Below are positions 54,701 through 63,745 of a stretch of 64,000 bases of DNA, in pieces. The notes beneath the pieces are model-generated. The model was not told where the DNA came from. It worked only from the letters and a program-made list of their open reading frames with translations, and made no database searches. Source of the DNA: Pogonophryne albipinna (Eukaryota > Chordata > Actinopteri > Perciformes > Artedidraconidae); NCBI GenBank assembly GCA_028583405.1, contig CM053250.1, positions 41,504,283 through 41,568,282 of the forward strand, written 5' to 3'. The position numbers and the translations under genes are program-made. Numbering within the stretch: the first letter of the stretch is position 1; every line of letters begins with the position of its first letter.

Positions 54701-57700
54701 AGTGTCTATCTAAACTGCCGGCACACCTCACAGCCCACTACCATCTTTAATGCCAGCCAGGGAAGAAGAGGGAACATGTAGTAAACTCTTTGGATGAGGA
54801 GGCATAGGTTGTCAGTTGCCCACCTTTTATTTTTTTGGTTTGTTTTTGACTGTACGTAGCCATGATAAGCAGCTGCAGGTGAGATGGGATCCTGATCTTG
54901 TTTGTAGAAAATTCACTTCCTGTTCACCTCCACCCTCAGGTGCAGCATGACAGCGAGCAGGCACTCCTGCAGGCCTCCCTGCGGTGGCTCAGCACCACTC
55001 CTGAGCGCACCCCCCACGCCAAGCAGCTCCTCTCCCACATCCGCTTCCCCCTGATGGCGGGGGGGGAGCTGGTGGAGCGGGTGGTGCCGGCGCTGAGGGC
55101 CCTGCTGACGGAGGAGAGCTGCCAGGCTCTGCTGCAGGAGGCTCTGGGATACCACGCTATGCCCAGCGCTCAACCACTGCTGCAGACAGGAAGCACCCTG
55201 CTGAGGGGGGGCGCGGAGCAGCTGCTGCTGATTGGAGGAGAGGTACAGATGGGTGGTGCCCAATCAGTTGATCACAACTTTGTTTTCAACGATGCATATG
55301 AAGTCATTTGCAGTGTTTTACAGTTTTTGATCCATTATTCGTCCTCAAAGTGTACTAATTATCACTTTGATTTATATAGTGCCTATCATGACACCAAAGG
55401 ATGCTTTACAATAGGGAGGGGGACGTAAGGGGGACAAAAAGGACAACAGTAATACAAACATAGATGACAAAAAAGGAAGATAAATAAACATAAGGCTGGG
55501 TGCAAACATTTAAATGTGACCACCTGTAGTTTTTACTGTTATACTTCATGACTTACATATTGTTACGAACCCACTAGGGATGAGGAAGGTAACACACACC
55601 AGTTGGTTTTGGTAAATAATTATACTTGGGTTTAATAAATAACAAAAAAGGTGTCCAACAAATTGAGAGCAAAACATAGCCTAAGCCAAGCCAAAAGGGC
55701 ACAAGTTTACTGCTAATGACTGAAGGAGGACTCTAAGGCCCATTCCCAAACCGCCCCCTACACCATACCCCTCCGTTTGCGTGTTCACGCGGAGGGTCCG
55801 CCATATTGAGGGCTGTTCCAAACCAACGAGTGTGGAGCGGTGTGGAGGGGGAGTGGGCTATCGAGCCCTCAAACAGCGAGTCTGCATCGGTGCTGACTTG
55901 AGACGGTCTCTACCTGACCGGTCTCAACGCTGTGTGTGTCCGTCAGGAAACACGCTGTTTACAAGTAGTTCCAGCAAACATCCACTGATAAACTGCGATG
56001 TTAACAACCTCATGATAACCTCATATGTTTTTAACTTAGGATCATACCTGTGTTTAGTCTAGAAAGCTTGCCGCTGTATTCACTCCCTCCATCTGACAGG
56101 AGGGAGCCTCGTTGAGCTGCGAGTGTGGCTACAGACGGAGTTCACTCCGTCACGGAGGGGTAGGGTCGAGGGAGTGGTTTGGGATTGGGCCTAAAAGTGA
56201 GCCTAGTTTCACACCTGAAATCACTACCAATCAACACTAACAAAATGAGGCTGCAGGAAAACACAGCTAATTGAGGGAAGCTAAACACTCTACTCTAAAC
56301 ACATATATAATCACACCAAACACACTACACTAAACACGGACCACACTATTAGACAGTCAAACACAGTCTAATAGCTTAAATCTAAAGTGTCCACGACACA
56401 AGAGCAAAAATGCGTGAGGCGTCTGATCGCAGCAGAGCCTCCCGAGTGATAGGTGTTAGAGATGGGCGAGTCCTGATTCATCCGGATCATTAACCCGGAT
56501 CCTAGAAATGAGCTGGTCGTGACGAGTCTCCCCTCTCCATTAACCCGAGTCCTTTGAGTCCTACACCTGGTGACGTACAAATTAAAACTATAAATTGCGT
56601 CACTCGCTACTCTCCTTATAACATGTAAAATAACATTACAACGTACCCCCATATCTGCCTAGCCTTTAGCACAGGGGTCTCCAACCTTTTTTAGGGTGAA
56701 GGCTACTTTCAAAAAATAAAACAAGTCGTGAGCTACTTTTAATCCTCTTTTTTTGTTTTTTGCAGTGTATATATTTTAGTGCTGTCAAAATTATCGCGTT
56801 AACGGCGGCAATTAATTTTTTGAATTAATTGCGTTAAAATATTTAACGCATTTAACGCATGTGCAGAATGGCCCGCCCCATACATCCCACCAGTGGCAGC
56901 GCCAGGATATGGCTGGGGTAGGCTACACCCATACCAAGAAATGGCTTAGCCCCACCATGAAAAATGATGTTAAAGTAAGCAAAATAAAGTCCGCCAACTT
57001 GCGCGGAGTAAATTGCACAGACAGCAGTTAGTAAGATTGATTTCAGTAGCCACTTGTCTGGAAATACCGAAGACCAGAAACGGTTTTGAAAACTTTTGTC
57101 ACGTAGTGATCGTCTTCACAATAGAACATCTTTGATAATGTCGGTGTTGTTGCAGGAAGTCCCGACGGAGAATACTTTTGCTGTAGTACAGGGGTGCACA
57201 TAACTGGTACGCAGGTTATGTGCGTAATCTGAAACTTGTGTCACAAAGCGCATTTGCGTACCGACGTACTTGTGAAGCTTTTCCAGAAGGCGGTTAGATC
57301 ACCGGACGACAGAGTCGGTCTCCGTGTGCACAGACAGGGCTGCTGTTAACGTCGGTCTGTACAACGGAATTGTGCCAAAACTACGCCAACCGGCTGCGGA
57401 GGGAGACTTCCACCCCCTTCACTGGAGAACTGCGCTAAAACAGCTGATCACAACGTTCGCACTCTGTGGTCACAAGTACTCCACTAACCCCCCCCTGTCG
57501 ACTTTCCTGAAGTACCCCCCCGTTGATAGAAATCAACACGTAATGAATTAAGACCCCACGGTTTGATGATTGATAGGTGTGTGTGCTGTCTTTCATTTTG
57601 ACAGACAGAATTTTTTTATAATAAACATAGATACTGTATGTTAAATGGATATATCCGCCTTCTTTCATTTATCTTTCCATTCCCACAATAATATACATAA

Positions 57701-60700
57701 ATAAATGGCATATTTTGGACATAGTTCGAATGGTGATTAATCATGATTAATTAATTTTTAAGCTGTGATTAATCTGATTAAAATTTTTAATCGTTTGACA
57801 GCCCTAATATATTTAGCACATTTTAACATTATTATATGCTGACCTTTAACCTTTGTGTGCTGTTTGGGTCTGTGGGACCCGTTTTCAGTGTTTACTAAAA
57901 GAACATGTATTGAATTTAATTAATGTAACCTGCTTTATTTGGGGGTGGACCTAACATCCTTTAGGGGGGTCCTCACCTCCTCCAGGGGGGGTCCTCACAT
58001 CCTCTGAGGGGGTCCAGGGGCATGCACATTTTTTTTAAAATGTTGACGTGAAATGCATCAATCTGGTGCACTTTGAGCACAACATGAATTGATGGATACT
58101 AGGGGTGTAACGGTACACGTACCCGTACTGAAATTATTCGGTACGGGCCCTTCGGTTCGGTACACGTGTGTACCGAAGTGTACCGAACGAATATAACGTT
58201 AAACGTAAAAAATTGAGAACGTGAACAACTTCTTGGAAGTAATCTCAGGTGCTGCGTCGCAGCATTCAGAGTAATTTGCTCCCATTGTGTTCAACGCGTC
58301 ATAGAGCGAGCAAGTCATTTCATTGGACGAGCTGGTCAGAGGGATGCGTTCACATGTAATCAGTAATTTGAGGAACTGTCGAAATGGCGAACGCAGATAA
58401 AGTTGAGCTCGAAAATCCTCCAGCATCATTGAAGTCTCCGGTTTGGGAACATTTTGGTTTCGCAGTTACGTACAAGGATGACAGACAAAGACAGGTGGAC
58501 CGAACCAAAGCTGTTTGTCGGCATTGTTCAACTAAAATTGGTTACGCGGCTGGCAATACATCAAACTTGCACACTCATTTGAAAAGGCATCACCCGAACG
58601 TGAATATCACCGGTACCAAAAGACTGAAGTGCAAACCCAACTCCCGCTAGCATTTAAGCCTCCACCACTCGCAGAGAGTTCAGACCGAGCCAAAGCTATT
58701 ACAAACGCCAAGTATCCTTATGTTGCCATGTTAGCAAAGCGCTACCTGGCTGTGTCTGCTACCTCTGTCCCTAGCGAGAGGGTGTTCTCCACAGCAGGAG
58801 ACATTGTTAGTGCCAGCAGATCTGCCCTTTCGGCAAGCAATGTGGACAAGTTCATCTTTCTTTAAAAAAACATGAAAATACAATGACAAGCAAGTCATAA
58901 TGTCAAGCTGGCTGCTTAGGTACTAGTACAGTACAGTTCAAATACAGATTATTTCAGTTCATCGAAAAGCTGCACCTTAATGTTTATTTTATTATATTTT
59001 GTATTTATTTGAGTGAATATTCACAGTTTAATAATAATTAAAAACCCAAAACTAATAGTTTATGTTTTGTGAGTAGCTACTAGTACAGTAAAGTTCAAAT
59101 ACAGATTATTTCAGTTCATCGAAATGCTGCACCTTAATGTTTATTTTATTATATTTTGTATTTATTTGAGTGAATACATTATTCACAGTTTAATAATAAT
59201 TAAAAAAATATATGTTATGTTTTGTGATAATTTTTTCTGCTGTACCGAAAACGTACCGAACCGAACCGTGACCTAAAAACCGAGGTACGTACCGAACCGA
59301 AATGTTTGTGAACCGTTACACCCCTAATGGATACAGCTCTCAATACTCAGATGAAAGGGAGCTGTATACTTTTCAATAATCCAAACATCTTTAGAATATG
59401 ATCACAACCAATAACAAATCATTTAAACTGCTTTATTCTTATGTTACCTAGTTAGCATTCTTTCTTTCTATTTATCCATATTTTACTAATAACTCCCCTT
59501 TTAAATACAATATAGTACACATTGGAATGATTTCTTACTTTATTTGTTACAACGATATTAAATAGATAAAGGTGTGCTCTCTCTCTGTCTCTCTCTGTCT
59601 CTCTCTGTCTCGCTCGCTCACAGAGTGTGCTCCTCCGTGGCGATGACGGCTTGCGTTAAAAAATAATAATAAACATATTTGTAAAGTGGGGGGACACAAA
59701 CAGGATTTCGAAAAAGTGGGTGGGACTGTCCCCAGTGGAAATTACGCCATGCGTGTGTGTGCGTCAAGTGCAATAAATATGCAAGTTGCAACACACACAC
59801 AGTAAAACTCTGCCCCTCATGTGTTGTACAGTATAGGCTGGTATGACTAGGCTGTGTTCAATGGGGCTGATGTGTTGTGTAGATTCTGCCAGAAGGAAAG
59901 GTTAAACTCCTTATGAAGCGGTGAGCTGCCGCTCCACATTGCTTGTCCCGCAAATCAAGCAAGAACGTGATTGGTCGATATTCATTGTGGGGGGAGGAGG
60001 GGTGTTAGATAGATATAGAGTTGTAGTAAGTAGATAGAGTTCGCTATGATTTCGTTTATGCATAGGGTAGATTCTTTTAATTACATTTCCTTTATTTTTG
60101 GTGTATTTTTTACATTTTGGATTTGCTTGGCGAGCTACTTATTGAGGGCTTGCGAGCTACCGGTAGCTCGCGATCGACGTGTTGGAGACCCCTGCTTTAG
60201 CAAGTAGGATAGCTTCCAGAAGTTATCATTTGGCTCAGGGGAGGGGACGCGGATCAGTGAAACTTCCTGCAGACTCGTGGGGACTCAGAGGAGCCGTAAG
60301 TTACGGTCCGTAAAAGGATCCGGATTTGCCATCTCTAATAGGTGTCCCCAGGCTTTGTAGTCATCTCCGGAAGGTGTGCGCTGGGATTGCACGGGGATTG
60401 GAGCACGTCGGGCCCGGCGTGCTCCAATCAGTGTCTTCGGAGGCGGAGCAGGAAATGGTAGCCAATGACGTTGGGGCAACTACACAGCTCATTTACATAT
60501 GGAACAGCAAAACAGAATCAACAGGACCGGGGAGGCGACGGCCGTCACACATATCTAATAATCATATAAAGGAAGTACTAGTTTTCATAAACATGTGACA
60601 AAAACTCACCCAGAGCTTTATTCACAGAGAGAGGACCAAAAGAAACATGCGTTTCTGATCAACAATATCATCAAGGACTAATGCACGATCGGAATCACAG

Positions 60701-63294
60701 ATCAACAGATCATGGCTATTTTTGTATTATTCTTATTTTGTACGTTTATAAAATGTTTGTTCTCAACTCTAAAGAATCCTGAGTCAGATCTAATGATAAT
60801 AATAATACATTTATATAGCGCCTTTCATAATCCCAAGGACGACAAAGCAGTTGGTAAAATAAAAACATCTGACTTGATTTGGGCTTGACTGACTAAAGAC
60901 TTAAATCCCTGAATTGATTTGGAAAAATATTCAAAATAAATGTAAGTCTTAAGTTTTGTCCTGGAATTATTTTTGAACAATAAAGAAAATAAGATTTCAA
61001 GCAGCAGGCTGTGCTCAGCTACACCTATTTTCTCTTTAATAACTCCACCTGTACCCCGTCCCGTCCCTGCTGCAGGTGTCGGAGCGGGGGGAGGAGCTGA
61101 GCGCCAACGTGTGCCGGCTGGACGCTGAAACAGGAAGCTGGTCGGTGGAGACGGAGCTGCCGGCCCAGCGGAGCCACCACTGCCTGGCCGTGCTGGGGGG
61201 CTTCATCTTCACTGCTGGGGGCAGCTCGTCCAGGGACAGCGGGGGGGACGCTGCCTGTAACCTGCTCCACAGATACGACCCCCGCCACAACCAGTGGTCC
61301 CGGGTACTGTTCCAGGAGCCCCCCCATTCTCTGTCAAATACTGTTTAGTTTCAAACACAAAATAATTTAGATTTTTTTAACACTAGCACAAAAACATTTC
61401 AGTTTAATGTGAGAAGGGTAAAAGACGACCCCCCCCCCCACCCTTTTTTTCTCACTTCCTGTTTGCTGGTGCTCAGACTCAGTGACGCTATGATGCTTTT
61501 CCAGGGAGCTCCAATGAATGAGCGGCGGGTGGACTTCTACCTGGGGGTGGTGGGACAGAGCCTGATCGCTGTGGGGGGGAGGAATGACTCTGGAGCCCTG
61601 TCCTCTGTGGAGGTGTACTGTCCCGCCCAGGACTGCTGGTCCTACGTGGCTCCACTGCCCAGGTAGGCTCACATGGTGTGTGTCTGTGTTTTCTAGAATT
61701 CTGTGGCAGTTGGGAATTTAGGAAATAATGAATCCTTGTATGATATTTTTTTTTAACAAAATACCGTTGTTAAAAATATAATTTATAGAGGGAATTGTGA
61801 CCTTTTAATAACACAGCTCTCGGCAGCTTTTCACAAAATACAATCATTTGTTTCCCAAACCCTTCAATTGTGAGTTCTGTTGTGGAGATACGCTATAAAT
61901 GACAATTTACACGAACTTTGGAACGTGACAACAGTCTGGAGCCTTGGATGAGAGAACCAATTTGGAAATGTTGCCCCCCCCCATCCATAATTCCTAACAA
62001 CTGGCCTAGCTGTGTTACCTAATATTCTTGAAGGAGAGTTTTTATCAAATGCTCCACATTGTAATTTGGGGCTATACATTTAACATCACAACAACACAAT
62101 TCATCCACTCATATCAGCACTTCTTTCCAATCACATTCACTCCTGTTAATAACTTAATGTTTAAAGCACTTCCCTAAAAGTGTTCTAACTTGCTACCTGG
62201 ATATGCCAGTACTGTTTATGAGACAGTGTATTAATAAGTAGTGTTTTACTGAAGATTCATGTGTTAGTAAAGCATACGATAAAAGAGACTTTGTCTTTGA
62301 CTTCAGGAGTTGTGTGAACGATCACGAACGGATGTTTTGATAAAGTTGCTGTTGTTAAACGTTAACCACATTAACTTTAATGTATAAAGACTTTTATAAA
62401 TGTTTGTATTCTTTTTGCAGTGTGGAGGCATGTGAGATGTTTTGTTCAAGAAATTCATGTATCACCACCGGGTACGTTACTAACATACAAATGATTTATT
62501 TTTGGGTGAAGCGTCCCACAAGTGCTGCTTTGACAGGATAGTTCCAAACCCCCAAGATGGACTTCCTGTCAGGCTTAGCTTAGTGTGGCTGTAAACATTA
62601 AGTCTTTGCCATTATATTTCTTGAGTGCATATTTATTGTTTGTCAGTTTTTTTAACCATAAATCCAGTAGATTTTTGCTATTCATTTTTGTAACGGTGCT
62701 ACATTTGGCTTTTTGAATTGTGCCTGGTCTAGGCTCACCTACGGCCACGCGGGGACGGTCCACAGAGGAGTGGTCTACATCTCAGGAGGTCACGACTTTC
62801 AGATCGGCCCATACCGCAGACAGGTCCTGAGCTATGAGCCGTCCCGGGACAGCGAGGTGTGGACGGAGCGGCCGGCCATGACTCTGGCGCGGGGCTGGCA
62901 CTGCATGGCCTCCCTCAAACACCTCATCTACGCCCTGGGGGGCAGCGACGACGATGAGGACACCACGGAGCGCTTCGACATCCTGAGGGTGGAGTCCTAC
63001 GACCCCGGCAGCGGGCAGTGGACCCGCCTGGCTCCGCTGCTGCTGCCTAACAGCGAGGCGGGGGTGTCCGTGTGGGCAGGGAGGATCTACGTGCTGGGGG
63101 GCTACAGCTGGGAGAGCATAGTGTTCTCCAGAGCCACGCAGGTGTACGACCCCGACAAGGACTCGTGGACCAGAGGCCCCGACCTGCCTAAATGTGTCGC
63201 AGGAGCCTCGGCATGTGTGTGCACTGTGAAGCCCCCCCCCCCAACCTCTCCGGGGGAGAAGAAGAAGGGGAAAGGAGCATTACCCCCCACGTGA
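39676..63294 (+). CDS. klhl36: Kelch-like protein 36, eight coding exons
   Basis: BTB-BACK-Kelch substrate adaptor for Cullin-3 RING ubiquitin ligases, expected in cytoplasm. Exons: 39676-39735, 45284-45478, 48637-48759, 49640-49861, 54940-55242, 61076-61303, 61505-61662 and 62733-63294. All boundaries are GT-AG and phase-consistent, and together give 616 codons plus TGA. The BTB domain spans roughly residues 30-130 ([36 protein letters not shown]), BACK about 135-240, then six kelch blades with repeated GG pairs. Residue-level agreement with vertebrate KLHL36 is strong throughout ([19 protein letters not shown]-type, [20 protein letters not shown]). Introns are packed with transposons, but every exon is intact. 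The name comes from memory of the family, not a search. Confidence 0.92.
40103..40735 (-). mobile_element. L2-type LINE 3' fragment (klhl36 intron 1)
   Basis: Leftward. It starts at (CAAT)n, then TTTATTTATATAGCCCAATA, and closely matches 46811-47280, the 3' untranslated part of the longer L2 copy in intron 2. No coding part. Confidence 0.65.
40742..40950. repeat. Three tandem copies of a ~65-72 bp unit
   Basis: Each copy contains GTCTACGTACATGCACTCCC, then TTAGGATAGGTTGAGGGAAA. The spacers differ by an AAGTAAG insertion. Confidence 0.8.
41978..42300 (+). pseudogene. hAT transposase C-terminal fragment
   Basis: Two overlapping frames. The second reads [20 protein letters not shown], then [15 protein letters not shown], the hAT C-terminal dimerisation region. 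The catalytic RNase H-like core is missing and a frameshift lies near 42184. Confidence 0.6.
42472..44310 (-). mobile_element. CR1/L2-group LINE fragment inside the hAT
   Basis: Leftward. RT motifs in order: [54 protein letters not shown] and a C-terminal domain ([15 protein letters not shown]-type end). The frame is broken near 43612 and 43130. The 3' tail near 42472-42540 ends in AAAGGTTTTGAATTGAATTG. 5'-truncated: no endonuclease. Confidence 0.75.
44657..44683. repeat. Short hairpin next to MITE
   Basis: 10-bp arms GTGTTGATTG and CAATCAACAC around a 7-base loop. Confidence 0.7.
44684..45002. mobile_element. 319-bp MITE with long inverted ends (klhl36 intron 1)
   Basis: Ends ATAGAGTGCCACAGTGACGC and its reverse complement at 44983-45002, with the inverted repeat extending to about 40 bp (including CCTAAAACCCGGAAGTAA). 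The centre (44870-44955) has a second inverted repeat built on TTTTCGAATC/GATTCGAAAA with CGATAGATTT repeats. Superfamily not determined; no clear target duplication. Confidence 0.75.
45284..45478 (+). CDS. klhl36: klhl36 coding exon 2 (BTB start)
   Basis: Acceptor TGTTGCAG| and donor GAAGAG|GTACAT, 65 codons (residues 21-85). Carries the BTB dimerisation helix and [27 protein letters not shown] run and CAGCAGC stretches are present but in frame. Confidence 0.9.
45744..46304. mobile_element. hAT-like MITE (klhl36 intron 2)
   Basis: Body 45752-46296, ends CAGGGGTTCCCAACC and GGTTTGGAACCCCTG. Perfect 8-bp duplication CTCTAAGG. Confidence 0.85.
46811..48606 (-). mobile_element. L2-type LINE, 5'-truncated (klhl36 intron 2)
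   Basis: Leftward. [58 protein letters not shown] and [10 protein letters not shown] mark RT and the C-terminal L2 region. Several frameshifts. The 3' end at 46811 carries (CAAT)n. The 5' truncation point lies about 30 bp upstream of the klhl36 exon 3 acceptor. Confidence 0.8.
48637..48759 (+). CDS. klhl36: klhl36 coding exon 3 (BTB)
   Basis: Acceptor TTCCTTTTCCAG|, donor CTGCAG|GTAACC, 41 codons (residues 86-126), [20 protein letters not shown] and so on. The truncated end of an L2 element lies only about 30 bp upstream of the acceptor. Confidence 0.92.
48880..49639. other. klhl36 intron 3 remainder
   Basis: AT-rich with no supported element. Confidence 0.4.
49640..49861 (+). CDS. klhl36: klhl36 coding exon 4 (BTB end / BACK)
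   Basis: Acceptor TTGGTCCAG|, donor GGACAG|GTACAT, 74 codons (residues 127-200). Reads [20 protein letters not shown], then the BACK helices [17 protein letters not shown]. Confidence 0.92.
50000..51889. mobile_element. hAT-like composite element (klhl36 intron 4)
   Basis: Ends CAGTGTTTCCCACAGATC and TGTGTGGGAAACCCTG. The left end is partly repeated at 50227 (AGTGTTTCCCACAGATC), suggesting a tandem or nested insertion. Contains a CTTTTATCCAAAGCGACTTA LINE/SINE tail word at 50967 and another hAT-like end near 51345-51410. Flanking octamers differ, so the target duplication is not intact. Confidence 0.55.
51927..52746 (-). mobile_element. TTAA-target DNA transposon, copy B (klhl36 intron 4)
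   Basis: Body 51931-52742 with TTAA at 51927-51930 and 52743-52746. Inverted relative to copy A at 1084-1905, two bases different in length, and very similar along its whole length. No transposase. Confidence 0.85.
53181..54706 (-). mobile_element. Tc1/mariner-like DNA transposon (klhl36 intron 4)
   Basis: Ends contain CCTGTGTGCACAATTATTA and, from the right, CACTGTGTGCACAATTATTA, flanked by TA. The leftward frame at about 53650-53835 reads [17 protein letters not shown], the C-terminal D/E region typical of Tc1/mariner transposases. The rest is degraded. A SINE is inserted at 53330-53525. Confidence 0.65.
53330..53525 (-). repeat. tRNA-derived SINE
   Basis: On the minus strand: GGCATGTGGCGCAGTGGATA (box A) and GGAGGTTCAAACCCCACTG (box B), then the tail word CTTTTATCCAAAGCGACTTA on the plus strand, shared with LINE 3' ends in this window. 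This is the usual SINE/LINE-partner tail. Confidence 0.65.
54940..55242 (+). CDS. klhl36: klhl36 coding exon 5 (BACK / first kelch)
   Basis: Acceptor CACCCTCAG|, donor GGAGAG|GTACAG, 101 codons (residues 201-301). Ends at the first kelch strand, QLLLIGGE. Confidence 0.92.
55734..56194. mobile_element. PIF/Harbinger-like MITE inside the solo LTR
   Basis: Body 55737-56191, ends GGCCCATTCCCAAACC and GGTTTGGGATTGGGCC, with a 3-bp TAA target duplication, as expected for Harbinger elements (TWA). Confidence 0.7.
56769..57814 (-). mobile_element. hAT-like MITE, copy 2 (1030 bp), deepest level
   Basis: Body 56777-57806, ends TAGTGCTGTCAAAATTATCG and CGTTTGACAGCCCTA. Perfect 8-bp duplication ATATATTT. 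Inverted and about 350 bp longer than copy 1 at 29974-30648. Confidence 0.8.
58092..59334 (+). mobile_element. Tol2/Ac-type hAT, internally deleted, deepest level
   Basis: Body 58100-59326, ends TAGGGGTGTAACGGTAC and GAACCGTTACACCCCTA. Perfect duplication ATGGATAC. Carries the two ends of a transposase gene (58384-58865). A ~110-bp segment (AGTTCAAATACAGATTATTT...) is duplicated at about 58921-59035 and 59080-59190. Confidence 0.85.
58384..58865 (+). pseudogene. hAT transposase with core deleted (BED finger joined to C-terminal domain)
   Basis: 58384-58650: BED zinc finger ([26 protein letters not shown]). Then, in another frame, 58629-58865: hAT C-terminal dimerisation region ([32 protein letters not shown]). 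The catalytic core is absent. It could still bind DNA or dimerise if expressed, but the two parts are out of frame. Confidence 0.7.
60555..61075. other. klhl36 intron 5 right part
   Basis: Includes a short repeat-like word TTTATATAGCGCCTTTCATA near 60811-60830 (LINE/SINE tail type). Nothing else supported. Confidence 0.4.
61076..61303 (+). CDS. klhl36: klhl36 coding exon 6 (kelch)
   Basis: Acceptor CTGCTGCAG|, donor TCCCGG|GTACTG, 76 codons (residues 302-377). Reads [20 protein letters not shown] and [10 protein letters not shown]. Confidence 0.92.
61505..61662 (+). CDS. klhl36: klhl36 coding exon 7 (kelch)
   Basis: Acceptor TTTTCCAG|, donor CCCAG|GTAGGC. 158 nt, leaving two bases of an Arg codon that exon 8 completes. 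Reads [20 protein letters not shown], then [15 protein letters not shown]. Confidence 0.92.
62421..62471 (+). other. klhl36: Candidate 51-nt cassette exon in klhl36 intron 7
   Basis: Preceded by a strong acceptor (TATTCTTTTTGCAG) and followed by a good donor (CCGG|GTACGT). It has no stop in the phase set by exon 7, and its 51 nt keep the frame into exon 8. It would replace one Arg by an 18-residue Cys-rich insert between kelch blades. No homologue is known to me, so it may be a chance exon. Confidence 0.25.
62733..63294 (+). CDS. klhl36: klhl36 coding exon 8 (kelch, C-terminus)
   Basis: Acceptor CTGGTCTAG|, first base completes the Arg codon, stop TGA at 63292-63294. Carries the last kelch blades ([37 protein letters not shown]) and a basic tail (GEKKKGKG). 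The C-run at 63232-63242 encodes consecutive prolines. Confidence 0.93.
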
Positions 63295-63378
63295 CAACAG
63301 TGAAGGACTATCTTATACAAGGCCGGACCTCATAGAGTCCTATCGAGAACACGGAAATGTTGAGTACCCCAAAGTATT

Positions 63379-63745
63379 ATGTTAGAAATGTATAATACGG
63401 GTCCCCAGCAAGTAGAAACTGCCAGATGCTAACATCCAAAAAAATGTTGGCCATATTTGTGCTCTCTATATCCAATGGTCGTAACACTACTCATGGTAGT
63501 CAAAATCAAACCACAAAGAGAAAGAATATGGCCACTTTCTGGTTTAAACTGCAATTTTTTATCCTAAAACTGTCAGAAATGTATTCAGCATCCTCAATAA
63601 CCATAACCACTCCAAAACTGTCCAAATCGACCCAACCATTTTAATATCACTACTGATGCTAATTGTGCAAATTGCCAACATGCAGGTTAGCATCCAGCAT
63701 ATGTGCTGGGGACCCTACTATACATTTCTATCATAAAACTTTGGT
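63379..63745. repeat. Inverted repeat in the klhl36 3' flank
   Basis: Left arm around 63379-63430 (TTAGAAATGTATAATACG, GGTCCCCAGCA, GATGCTAAC) is matched in reverse complement around 63680-63745 (GTTAGCATC, TGCTGGGGACC, CTATACATTTCTATCA). About 50-bp imperfect arms and a ~250-bp centre. Either a MITE or a 3'-UTR hairpin. Confidence 0.6.

Larger units (their letters stand above)
56664..60202. mobile_element. hAT element nested one level deeper
   Basis: Body 56672-60194, ends CAGGGGTCTCCAACC and GTTGGAGACCCCTG. Perfect duplication CTTTAGCA. About 1.25 kb without its inserts. Same family as 41092-44439, judged from the shared GAGCTACCGGTAGCTCGC sub-terminal block. Confidence 0.85.
56449..60345. 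mobile_element. hAT-like element inside the solo LTR
   Basis: Body 56457-60337, ends TAGAGATGGGCGAGTCC and GGATTTGCCATCTCTA. Perfect 8-bp duplication ATAGGTGT at 56449-56456 and 60338-60345. About 350 bp without its own insert. Confidence 0.8.
55556..60554. mobile_element. Solo LTR (about 640 bp once insertions are removed), klhl36 intron 5
   Basis: Element 55561-60549 starts TGTTACGAACCCACTAGGG and ends GGCGACGGCCGTCACA, with a perfect 5-bp duplication CATAT on each side. It has been expanded to 4989 bp by nested insertions (a MITE at 55737 and a hAT-like element at 56457). No internal retrotransposon genes are present. Confidence 0.75.

Noticed and set aside
54913..55263. Minus-strand frame across klhl36 exon 5
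   Set aside because: Antisense shadow. Low-complexity Gln/Leu reading of the kelch/BACK exon.
55781..56062. 93-residue frame inside the Harbinger-like MITE
   Set aside because: The MITE is 455 bp with inverted ends, and the frame shows no transposase motif.
57324..57551. Plus-strand 75-residue frame in the MITE at 56777-57806 (also the related frames at 30225-30564)
   Set aside because: Found in both orientations of a non-coding MITE, with no conserved domain.
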